Origin: an uncultured Lachnospiraceae bacterium
Lineage (GTDB): Bacteria > Bacillota_A > Clostridia > Lachnospirales > Lachnospiraceae
Length of the DNA: 7,402 nt
Assembly: GCA_902780985.1 (NCBI GenBank)
Contig: CACZHN010000126.1
Location: 2,899-10,300, forward strand
Direction of reading: 5' to 3'
In this document: positions 1 to 6,245 of the stretch, in pieces
How positions within the stretch are numbered: position 1 is the stretch's first letter
How the letters are laid out: every line of letters begins with the position of its first letter
Notes under the pieces: generated by a model
The model's database searches: none
Told to the model about the DNA's origin: nothing
What the model saw: only the letters and a program-made list of their open reading frames with translations
Program-made: the position numbers and the translations under genes

Positions 1-827
1 GTGGACATTGCCAGATATACCAGGCTTCGCTCGGTGTGGATCACCGACTGCCCCTGCTCTATATAATCATCGTCTTTAAACATAGCGGATGCGGCGATGG
101 CCGAAAGAGAAGCTATATTGTTCTTTGTTGTTGCTATATCAACCTGCTGCATAAGAGAAGGGTTCTTCATAACCGCATATCCGAATCTGAGACCCGGAAC
201 GGCGAAGAACTTTGATACGCTTCTGATTACAGCCAGATTTGAAAACTCGTCCGTAAGCGGGATGGCGGTGTAGGTCTTGTAGTCATCCACAAACTCGATA
301 TACATCTCATCCACGATGAGGAATATCTTATGATCCCTGCAGGCCTCCGCCAGCTTTTTGATATCCTCCTGGCTTACGATCTTTGAAGTAGGATTGTTAG
401 GATTGCTGATCATCAGCACATCGTAGGAATCATCCAGGAAGTTGATAAGTTCGTTCATATCAAGCTCGAAGTCCTTGTTTTCGGAAAGATCGAAATACTT
501 GGCTTCGCAGCCGTAGGTGCGGAGAACCCTTTCGTACTCCATCGGACCCGGCGACAGAAGAAGCGCCTTCTTCGGCTTCAGGATAGTAGTGTAAAGCTTA
601 TACAGATCCGAAGATCCGTTGCCCATAACAATCCTGTCCAGAGTCATGTCTGTGTACTCTGCAGCGGCTTTCTTAAGTTTGTTGTAGTAAATGTCCGGGT
701 ACTTTGTTATAGAACTGAGGTTCTCGGCGATCGCTCTCCTTACTGATTCGGGGATTCCGAGAGGATTAAGGTTTGCATTATATAAAACTGTCGGATACTG
801 CTCCAGGCGAAGGTTAGTTGAGTTCAA
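1..827 (-). CDS. HisC/CobD-type PLP-dependent aminotransferase, N-terminal ~275 codons (partial)
   Basis: Reading the minus strand from a TTG at 827-825 gives an open frame of 275 codons to the left window edge, so the C-terminus is missing. It is a fold-type I PLP enzyme of the histidinol-phosphate aminotransferase / threonine-phosphate decarboxylase group. Visible marks are an N-terminal 'NANLNPLG' (residues 17-24), 'GNGSSDL' (69-75, cofactor phosphate region), 'SNPNNPT' (141-147), 'DEMYIEF' (173-179, with the Asp that contacts the pyridine nitrogen) and 'SVSKFFAVPGLRFGY' (203-217). K206 is the expected Schiff-base lysine. The 'SK-F-PGLR-GY' form resembles CobD as much as HisC, so the substrate (histidinol phosphate, another amino acid, or threonine phosphate) is unresolved. 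No his or cob genes are visible beside it. The TTG start is chosen because a GGAGG lies 9 nt upstream and no in-frame ATG or GTG fits. It is transcribed divergently from the three-gene unit. Soluble; no signal peptide. Confidence 0.9.
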   Translation of the reverse strand, partial: MNSTNLRLEQYPTVLYNANLNPLGIPESVRRAIAENLSSITKYPDIYYNKLKKAAAEYTDMTLDRIVMGNGSSDLYKLYTTILKPKKALLLSPGPMEYERVLRTYGCEAKYFDLSENKDFELDMNELINFLDDSYDVLMISNPNNPTSKIVSQEDIKKLAEACRDHKIFLIVDEMYIEFVDDYKTYTAIPLTDEFSNLAVIRSVSKFFAVPGLRFGYAVMKNPSLMQQVDIATTKNNIASLSAIAASAMFKDDDYIEQGQSVIHTERSLVYLAMS

Positions 828-833
828 GGAAAT

Positions 834-841
834 GCACCTCC
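834..841 (-). promoter_or_regulatory. Ribosome binding site fixing a TTG start
   Basis: On the minus strand GGAGGTGC is followed by six bases and then TTG at 827-825. The strong Shine-Dalgarno match and correct spacing are the main support for the non-ATG start of the aminotransferase. Confidence 0.8.
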
Positions 842-851
842 AAAATGAACC

Positions 852-880
852 TTTTAAAAAAAAGTTATATCTGATATAAT
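852..880 (+). promoter_or_regulatory. Candidate extended -10 promoter of the three-gene unit
   Basis: Plus strand: TGATATAAT at 872-880 is a perfect extended -10 element (TG-N-TATAAT). The -35 position 17 bp upstream (852-857, TTTTAA) is weak, which extended -10 promoters tolerate. An eight-A run lies in the spacer (856-863). The start would be near 887, giving a leader of about 107 nt before the ATG at 994. Weaker alternatives are TTGATT (884-889) with GATAAC (907-912), 17 bp apart, and TATATT at 920-925. The call rests on sequence match only. Confidence 0.5.
865..879. promoter_or_regulatory. 15-bp perfect dyad, candidate operator over the -10 element
   Basis: TTATATC-T-GATATAA is a perfect 7-1-7 inverted repeat. 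It overlaps the extended -10 of the rightward promoter, the usual place for a repressor site. The 7-1-7 form and outer TTATA/TATAA arms recall Fur/PerR-family boxes, while the central C-N-G recalls the CodY box; it matches neither fully. A short AT-rich dyad can also arise by chance, and part of the symmetry comes from the -10 itself. Confidence 0.35.
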
Positions 881-886
881 AAGTTG

Positions 887-993
887 ATTAATTATGTTTA
901 AGATGGGATAACCATCGGATATATTCTACACGATAAAGTAACAAGTGTCAAAACAAAGACGCACTTAGCAGCAGAATTTTACAGAGGGAAAGC
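887..993 (+). other. Presumed 5' leader of the three-gene unit, with two small hairpins
   Basis: This is the stretch between the candidate start of transcription and the ATG at 994. It holds GATGG-GATAA-CCATC (902-916, 5-bp stem) and AAGTGTC / GAC-GC-ACTT around an A-rich loop (943-966, 7 bp with a 2-nt bulge). Neither is followed by a U-run. I see no T-box, known riboswitch core or leader peptide. The ribosome binding site GAGGG lies at 984-988, 5 nt before the ATG. Confidence 0.3.
923..951 (-). promoter_or_regulatory. Sigma-A promoter of the aminotransferase gene
   Basis: Minus strand: a perfect -35 TTGACA (951-946), a 17-bp spacer (945-929) and a -10 TAGAAT (928-923, 5 of 6 consensus). 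Transcription should start near 916, giving a 5' leader of about 89 nt before the TTG start. The leader crosses the 15-bp dyad at 865-879, which would lie roughly 37-51 nt into the transcript, so a protein bound there could also affect this gene as a roadblock. Confidence 0.75.
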
Positions 994-3900
994 ATGAAGG
1001 CCATTGTTGAACAGTATGCAAAGGGTCAGTTTATCATAGACAGACCCGAGGTTGTTATCTCAGAGAGATTTTTCAAGATCAATATTGAGGCTGGTACTGT
1101 ATATTCGGGGGAGTTTACAGTAGAATCCAAAAACCAGTATCCGATTAAAGGTCTCGTATACGACAGCAGATACCTGCTCCGTTTCGAGGACCATTCCTTT
1201 GTGTCAAGAAAGTTTGCCGTAAAGTATTCTTACGATGCAACCTGTCTTGAAGCAGGTCAGAATTTCCGTGGTCATATAAATGTAATAACCGACGGAGGCG
1301 AGTTCAAACTCCCTTACGATATAAATATAGTTCAGCCTTGCGTAAAGCATCATGATGAGAGGGTTGATGACCTTTTCAAGTTTGCTGCTCTTGCGGAAAG
1401 AAGTTGGAAAGATGCTGCGCGCCTTTTTGTAAGTGATGAGTTCAGACGTACATTTATCGATAAGGATGCCCAGCTGAGACGTGTTTACGGAAGCCTCCTG
1501 GACAGCCGTTCCATCGATCAGGCTATGGAGGAATTCCTGGTTCTCGTATCCAAAAAGAGAACGGTTACACTTTCTGCATCCAAGGCCAAGGTGGATATAG
1601 AAATGCCTTCAGAGACGGAAAGCATTTCCATTGAGCTTTCAAAGAATACCTGGGGTTATACCTACTCGGATATCCGAAGTGATTCTGAATTCATTATACC
1701 TGCGAAGAAGTCCATTTCTTCCCAGGATTTTACCGCAAACAAATGTGCTCTTCGCGTTTATATATCACCGGAGCATGTTCCGGAAGGTGAGAACAGCGGA
1801 AAGCTTATCATTGAAAATATATATCAGAAGATCGAGATAGATGTTCATCTTTCCAAGCCCCAGAGGCCGAGAGACAATCAGGAGAACCGTCTGAGAGAAC
1901 AGCGCTATAAGACCAACAAGGTTGCGGTTACCAGAGCATATCTTGATTTCAGAATGGACAGGATCAACCTGGCCGAGTATACAAAGAGAACCATGGAGGC
2001 TCTCGACAACCTGAATGAGCTGGAGTCCGAAGAGAATCTTTACAGACTCGGCATCATGCACATGAATATCCTGAACGGGGATTACAGCAAGGTTGAGCAG
2101 GAGTTCCTGCGTATAGAGGCCGACGTTGATAAGACTCAGATGAGCAGCGAGCAGATGTGCTACTACGAGTACCTGCGTGCGCTTATCGCAAGAGACAACG
2201 AAGTGACCGAGAAGGTTGCAAATCTGCTTAGAAAGAATTTCAGAACCGAGAAGGAGAAGATGTTCTACTTCTGGCTTCTGCTTTTTGTGGACCCTACTTA
2301 TACAGAGGATAAGTCCCAGCTTTACAGAGAACTCAGTGAAATGTATTACGACGGCGAAAACAGCCCGATCATTTACTTTGAGTTCTGCAACATACTGAAC
2401 GAGAACCCGATCATCCTGAAGAAACTGGGATCCTTCGAGATTACAGCAATCAAGTGGGGACTCAGACATAAGTTCATATCGGATGACGTACTTATCGAGT
2501 TTGTTAAGCTTGCCGGAAAGAACCGCGACTTCAACAAGCAGATATTCGACGTACTCCGTCAGATATACGACAAGAACGAAGAGGAGCTCCGGGGCGAGAG
2601 ACTGAAGGCTCAGGTATGGTCCGCATCGACTCCTATCAAGAAGAATCAGGACGAGCTCCTGGACTTCCCGCTTAAGGAAGCCGATGATGAGGAAGAAGAG
2701 GAAGAAATCGAAGGCTTCAAGTTCGAAGGCGGAAGAACCGAAGATGACGATGACGATGAGGACGAATTCGGAGAAGAGTATCTCTACGATTCCGAATCAT
2801 CGGGAATAGATAAGATACTTTTTGCCAGATCCGCAGAGTACTGGAAGAAGGATCAGGATTCCGACAACACGGCTCTTGTTGATGCGGTGGACGAGAAAAT
2901 CGTTTACGAGAAGGATGAGCCGGTTAGCCCGTCGGAGGCAAGATTTGATGCGGCAGTACGTGCCGACGAAGCAGAGAAGCTGTCCCGTAAGGAAAATGAA
3001 AATCTTACGGTACTCAGTTCAATCTGCTCCATGCTTATTTCCGCAAATATGCTGGACAACAAGTATCACCGCTTCTATAAAGCAGCTATCGACAGATCTC
3101 TTAAGTTCATCGGACTTAATGAATGCTACATCAGAAGCATGAACAGAACGAGATACGACCTTATACCGTCATCCGTTCTTATGTATCTTAACTACAAGAA
3201 TACACTTACAGAGGATGAGCTGGCTTACCTCTATGCAAATGTAATCTTCAACAAGTCGGAGCACATGAAGATCTATCATGAATATGCACCGACCATGGAA
3301 GACTTCATGGAGAAGATGATCATGAAGGGCAGAGTCAACGATGACCTGACAGTCATTTACGACGAGTTCCTGGAGCCTGATAATGTAAGTTCTCTGTATG
3401 CGGGAAAGCTTATCAATATCATTTTCAGAAGGAAGATCGTCTGCTCCAACAAGAAGGTTAGAGCGGTTGTTATTTCCCATGAAGAGCTGCAGGACATCCA
3501 GAGAGTTCCGCTGGTAAACGGCGAGGCTTACGTGGAGATTCTGTCGGATAACGCTTCCATAGTATTTGAGGATAACAACGGCAACAGATATGCCGGATCC
3601 ATTCCTTATCATTTCGAAAGGATAGTGGATGAGAAGGCATACATGCCGATCTGTAAGGAGTACAGCCCTCGTGACTACAGAGTCCTTCTGTTCAATTACG
3701 AGAGCCTGGGCGAGTTTACTTACAGAAATGCCAAGGAGGTCAACGCCGCAAGAGATATCATCCAGTGCGAGGAGATATCCCACGACTACAAGCAGCAGGC
3801 CTGCCTCAGAATAATAGAGTATTATCATGAGAATCTTGATACAGACGTTCTGGTCAAGTACCTCAACAGACTTGATATAGAGTATCTTACACATGCAAAT

Positions 3901-4977
3901 GCGAGAACCATCATTACATATCTCATCGATATGAACATGTTCGACAAAGCATTTCAGGCTGTTAAGCTCTATGGTTTTAACGAGCTGGATGTAAACGAGC
4001 TTTACCGCCTTGCAGACTACGGTGTTTCAGACTCGGACGGCTTCCTGAACGAAGACCTGATGTCCATATGTCTGAACCTGTATAAGACAGGTACCGTAAA
4101 TAACAACATTCTCGGTTACATGACGTCCAACTTCAAGGGAAGTCTGGAAGAGCTTTCATCCCTCTTCAAGCTGGCCAAGGACAGAGTGTCCGACATGACC
4201 CCGCTTGCCGAGAACACGCTGGCACAGATGATGTTCTCCAATTCTTATCTGGAGTACATTTACGATATCTTCTCAACTTACTACGTGGGAAGAAGCAGAG
4301 GACTGGTTGTAAAGGCCTTCCTCAGACTGTCGGCGCACAATTATCTTGTTAATGATACACAGGTTCCGAACCACATTTTAGATGCGCTTTATCAGGAAAT
4401 GTGGAGAGGCAACATAGACGACGAAGTATCCGCTATGGCACTGCTGCTTTACTTCAGCAGGCTTGAACGATTCAACGACAATCAGAAGAAGTGGATCACA
4501 GACAACATCGAGCGTTTCGTGGATGCAGGCAAGATCCTTCCGTTCTTCAAGAAGTTCGGAAGCTTCATCAAACTGCCTCAGGACGTATACCTTAAGACCT
4601 ATCTTATCTACAAGACAGAGAATGTACGTCATGTCTTTGTTAAGTACAGTTTCGATACGGGAACAAGGAATAAGTCCAAGACCGAGAGACGACGCCTCGA
4701 GGAAGTGGTGGACGGCGTATATGTTATGGAATTCGTGATATTCCATGGCGAGCGTCTGGTTTACTCCATCGAGGACGATCCGAACGGAAATGCAAAGATC
4801 ATGGAGAGCGAAGTGCTCAAGAAGAAATCCTTCAATCAGAAGAAGGTCAACAGATTCGAGCTTATCAACAGCATGCTGGTTAAGCAGGAAATGCGTGACG
4901 ACAAGTCACTTCTCGAGGATCTGGATGTATACATCAATACGGTGCACCTGTTTGAGGAGAACCTGAACATACTTTAA
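994..4977 (+). CDS. Large multidomain cytosolic protein, DUF5717-like, function unknown
   Basis: A 1327-aa protein of unknown function. Its look and partner match what I recall as the Lachnospiraceae DUF5717 family; this is memory, not a search. Predicted order from sequence character: an all-beta region at 15-115 ending in a 'GGEFKLPYDI' strand pair (101-110), like bacterial Ig-type sandwiches; a helical stretch 116-190; a second beta region 190-286; a charged linker to ~306; a helical array ~306-556 with TPR-like pairs ('LYRLGIMHMNILNGDYSKVE'); an acidic linker from ~562; helices ~680-800; a beta insert ~800-907; a second long helical array ~907-1205; and a C-terminal beta region 1210-1275 ('VYVMEFVIFHGERLVYSI'). 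There is no signal peptide, membrane segment or nucleotide-binding loop. The layout suggests a scaffold or adaptor (inference). The start is supported by GAGGG 5 nt upstream. The Hsp70-like gene follows after 14 nt. Confidence 0.9.
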   Translation: MKAIVEQYAKGQFIIDRPEVVISERFFKINIEAGTVYSGEFTVESKNQYPIKGLVYDSRYLLRFEDHSFVSRKFAVKYSYDATCLEAGQNFRGHINVITDGGEFKLPYDINIVQPCVKHHDERVDDLFKFAALAERSWKDAARLFVSDEFRRTFIDKDAQLRRVYGSLLDSRSIDQAMEEFLVLVSKKRTVTLSASKAKVDIEMPSETESISIELSKNTWGYTYSDIRSDSEFIIPAKKSISSQDFTANKCALRVYISPEHVPEGENSGKLIIENIYQKIEIDVHLSKPQRPRDNQENRLREQRYKTNKVAVTRAYLDFRMDRINLAEYTKRTMEALDNLNELESEENLYRLGIMHMNILNGDYSKVEQEFLRIEADVDKTQMSSEQMCYYEYLRALIARDNEVTEKVANLLRKNFRTEKEKMFYFWLLLFVDPTYTEDKSQLYRELSEMYYDGENSPIIYFEFCNILNENPIILKKLGSFEITAIKWGLRHKFISDDVLIEFVKLAGKNRDFNKQIFDVLRQIYDKNEEELRGERLKAQVWSASTPIKKNQDELLDFPLKEADDEEEEEEIEGFKFEGGRTEDDDDDEDEFGEEYLYDSESSGIDKILFARSAEYWKKDQDSDNTALVDAVDEKIVYEKDEPVSPSEARFDAAVRADEAEKLSRKENENLTVLSSICSMLISANMLDNKYHRFYKAAIDRSLKFIGLNECYIRSMNRTRYDLIPSSVLMYLNYKNTLTEDELAYLYANVIFNKSEHMKIYHEYAPTMEDFMEKMIMKGRVNDDLTVIYDEFLEPDNVSSLYAGKLINIIFRRKIVCSNKKVRAVVISHEELQDIQRVPLVNGEAYVEILSDNASIVFEDNNGNRYAGSIPYHFERIVDEKAYMPICKEYSPRDYRVLLFNYESLGEFTYRNAKEVNAARDIIQCEEISHDYKQQACLRIIEYYHENLDTDVLVKYLNRLDIEYLTHANARTIITYLIDMNMFDKAFQAVKLYGFNELDVNELYRLADYGVSDSDGFLNEDLMSICLNLYKTGTVNNNILGYMTSNFKGSLEELSSLFKLAKDRVSDMTPLAENTLAQMMFSNSYLEYIYDIFSTYYVGRSRGLVVKAFLRLSAHNYLVNDTQVPNHILDALYQEMWRGNIDDEVSAMALLLYFSRLERFNDNQKKWITDNIERFVDAGKILPFFKKFGSFIKLPQDVYLKTYLIYKTENVRHVFVKYSFDTGTRNKSKTERRRLEEVVDGVYVMEFVIFHGERLVYSIEDDPNGNAKIMESEVLKKKSFNQKKVNRFELINSMLVKQEMRDDKSLLEDLDVYINTVHLFEENLNIL
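2677..2778 (+). other. Extreme acidic low-complexity linker inside the large protein
   Basis: Residues 562-595 carry two acidic runs: one (564-571) of two Asp then six Glu, and another (583-591) of Glu, five Asp, then Glu-Asp-Glu, separated by a short glycine-containing segment. The DNA is a near-tandem GAN trinucleotide array, especially at 2740-2765. The polar, disordered-looking stretch continues to about residue 680. It separates the two helical arrays and is likely a flexible tether or a site for binding basic partners (inference). Confidence 0.85.
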
Positions 4978-4991
4978 GAAAGGAACCGGAA

Positions 4992-6245
4992 ATGTCAGAG
5001 CTTTACTACATTGGAATGGACCTGTGCTCGGATTTTACGCAGCTGTCATATTATAACGATATCAAGCGTGAGCCGGAGTCCGTAAGCCAGTTGAATAACA
5101 AGGATACCTACCTTATGCCGAACATCCTGTTCTACAGTACCGAGTCTGAACGCTGGTACGTAGGCGGTGAGGCTTCCGAAGCAAGATTCTCGGAGGAAGG
5201 TGTTGTCGTGGACAGCATATTTGAAAACCTTGGAAATACTGAACCGCTTACGGTTGCGGACAGGGAATATACTTACGCTGACCTTTTCATAATGATGGTC
5301 AAACTTCATATCGACTCATTCCTGTACAGATACGAGTCTGCGGAGATCAAGAAGCTGGTCATCTCCGTGCCGGAGTATGATCCGCAGATATTCCACCTTC
5401 TGTCAGGATTATATAAGGAAATGGGCGTGAAGAAGAACAGGATAGAGATCACCAGCCACCTGGACAGCGGTCTCTACTATATCTTCAATCAGCCTCATGA
5501 CCTGTGGAACAATTCCGTGGCACTTTACGACTACAGCGCTGACGGACTGCATTACTACAGAATAGATATGTCCAGAAACAGAAAGCCTGAGCTGGTAACG
5601 GTTCAGCATGAGGATTATTCCTCGCAGATATCTCTTTCCAGATACGGAAATGATACCTATCAGATGGACATTGATTTCAGTAAGATCGCCGAGTATGAGC
5701 TTAAGAAGGCATATATATCCTCCGTATTCCTGACGGGAGTCGGCTTCTCCAACAAATGGATGAAGAAGTCTACCAACGTTCTCTGTCAGGGAAGAAGAGT
5801 TTTCGTGGGACAGAACATTTATACCAAGGGCGCCTGCTACAGAGCGGTGGGCGGCGAGTATGCTCAGTTCTATGATGACTTTTTCGTGGAAACCAAGGAA
5901 AATGTACTCTTTGACGTGGGCATCGCCCTGGAAGAAGGAGATACCGAGTTCGTGCCTATCGTAAGAGGCGGCAGACAGTGGTATAACACATACGGAAAGA
6001 TCTGCGTCATCCTGGATGATACGGATAAGATAACAATAGTTTACAAAAATCATCACACCGAAGAGGAGAAGCGTGAGACCGTAAGAATTCACGGCCTTCC
6101 GAAGAGACCGAACAAGACTACGAAGCTGAGCCTCGAAGTTGAGTTCGACGATCCGCATTCGGGAGCGGTCATCATCAAGGATCTGGGATTCGGTAAGCTC
6201 TTTCCGACAACCAACAAAATATACAGAAAGGAGTTCAGTATCTGA
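4992..6245 (+). CDS. Degenerate Hsp70-like (actin-fold) protein, DUF5716-like
   Basis: A 417-aa protein laid out like Hsp70/DnaK but with altered active-site motifs. 'YIGMDLCSDF' (6-15) stands for phosphate-1 GIDLGTTN, 'MPNILFYSTESERWYVGGEA' (42-61) for the PSVVAF...VG.A segment, 'KKLVISVPEYD' (120-130) for the AVITVPAYF strand, 'ITSHLDSGLYY' (153-163) for IINEPTAAALAY, 'VALYDYSADG' (176-185) for phosphate-2 DLGGGT, and 'SSVFLTGVG' (243-251) for the adenosine motif. Residues ~304-402 resemble the Hsp70 substrate-binding beta domain ('LFDVGIALEEGD', 'IHGLPKRPNK', 'LSLEVEFDDPHSGAVIIKD'). The two strand aspartates (D10, D180) remain, but the phosphate-loop glycines/threonines and the NEPT glutamate are lost, so normal ATP hydrolysis is doubtful. 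There is no helical lid. I recall the related family as DUF5716. The start follows AAGGA by 7 nt, and the stop overlaps the next gene's ATG by 1 nt. Probably a chaperone-like partner of its neighbours (inference). Confidence 0.85.
   Translation: MSELYYIGMDLCSDFTQLSYYNDIKREPESVSQLNNKDTYLMPNILFYSTESERWYVGGEASEARFSEEGVVVDSIFENLGNTEPLTVADREYTYADLFIMMVKLHIDSFLYRYESAEIKKLVISVPEYDPQIFHLLSGLYKEMGVKKNRIEITSHLDSGLYYIFNQPHDLWNNSVALYDYSADGLHYYRIDMSRNRKPELVTVQHEDYSSQISLSRYGNDTYQMDIDFSKIAEYELKKAYISSVFLTGVGFSNKWMKKSTNVLCQGRRVFVGQNIYTKGACYRAVGGEYAQFYDDFFVETKENVLFDVGIALEEGDTEFVPIVRGGRQWYNTYGKICVILDDTDKITIVYKNHHTEEEKRETVRIHGLPKRPNKTTKLSLEVEFDDPHSGAVIIKDLGFGKLFPTTNKIYRKEFSI
6227..6233 (+). promoter_or_regulatory. 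Ribosome binding site inside the end of the Hsp70-like gene
   Basis: AAAGGAG lies within the last codons of the Hsp70-like gene, 11 nt before the ATG at 6245. That ATG shares its A with the TGA stop (TGATG), so the third gene is likely translated by coupled re-initiation. Confidence 0.7.

Noticed and set aside
691..879. 62-codon plus-strand open frame crossing the aminotransferase start
   Set aside because: Opposite the N-terminal coding part of the aminotransferase and its leader; no ribosome binding site, no recognisable protein.
865..879. Firm PerR or CodY box call
   Set aside because: Only partial matches to either consensus; the inner bases conflict with PerR and the arms with CodY, so only a generic operator candidate is reported.
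1765..2469. 234-codon minus-strand open frame opposite the helical array of the large protein
   Set aside because: Antisense shadow; no own promoter or recognisable domain.
2822..3142. 106-codon plus-strand frame inside the large gene, rich in Arg, Ser and Thr
   Set aside because: Out-of-frame shadow within an intact long coding sequence.
3169..3894. 241-codon minus-strand open frame opposite the large protein
   Set aside because: Antisense shadow of a long real gene; hydrophobic, leucine/valine-rich translation typical of a complement frame, with no recognisable motif.
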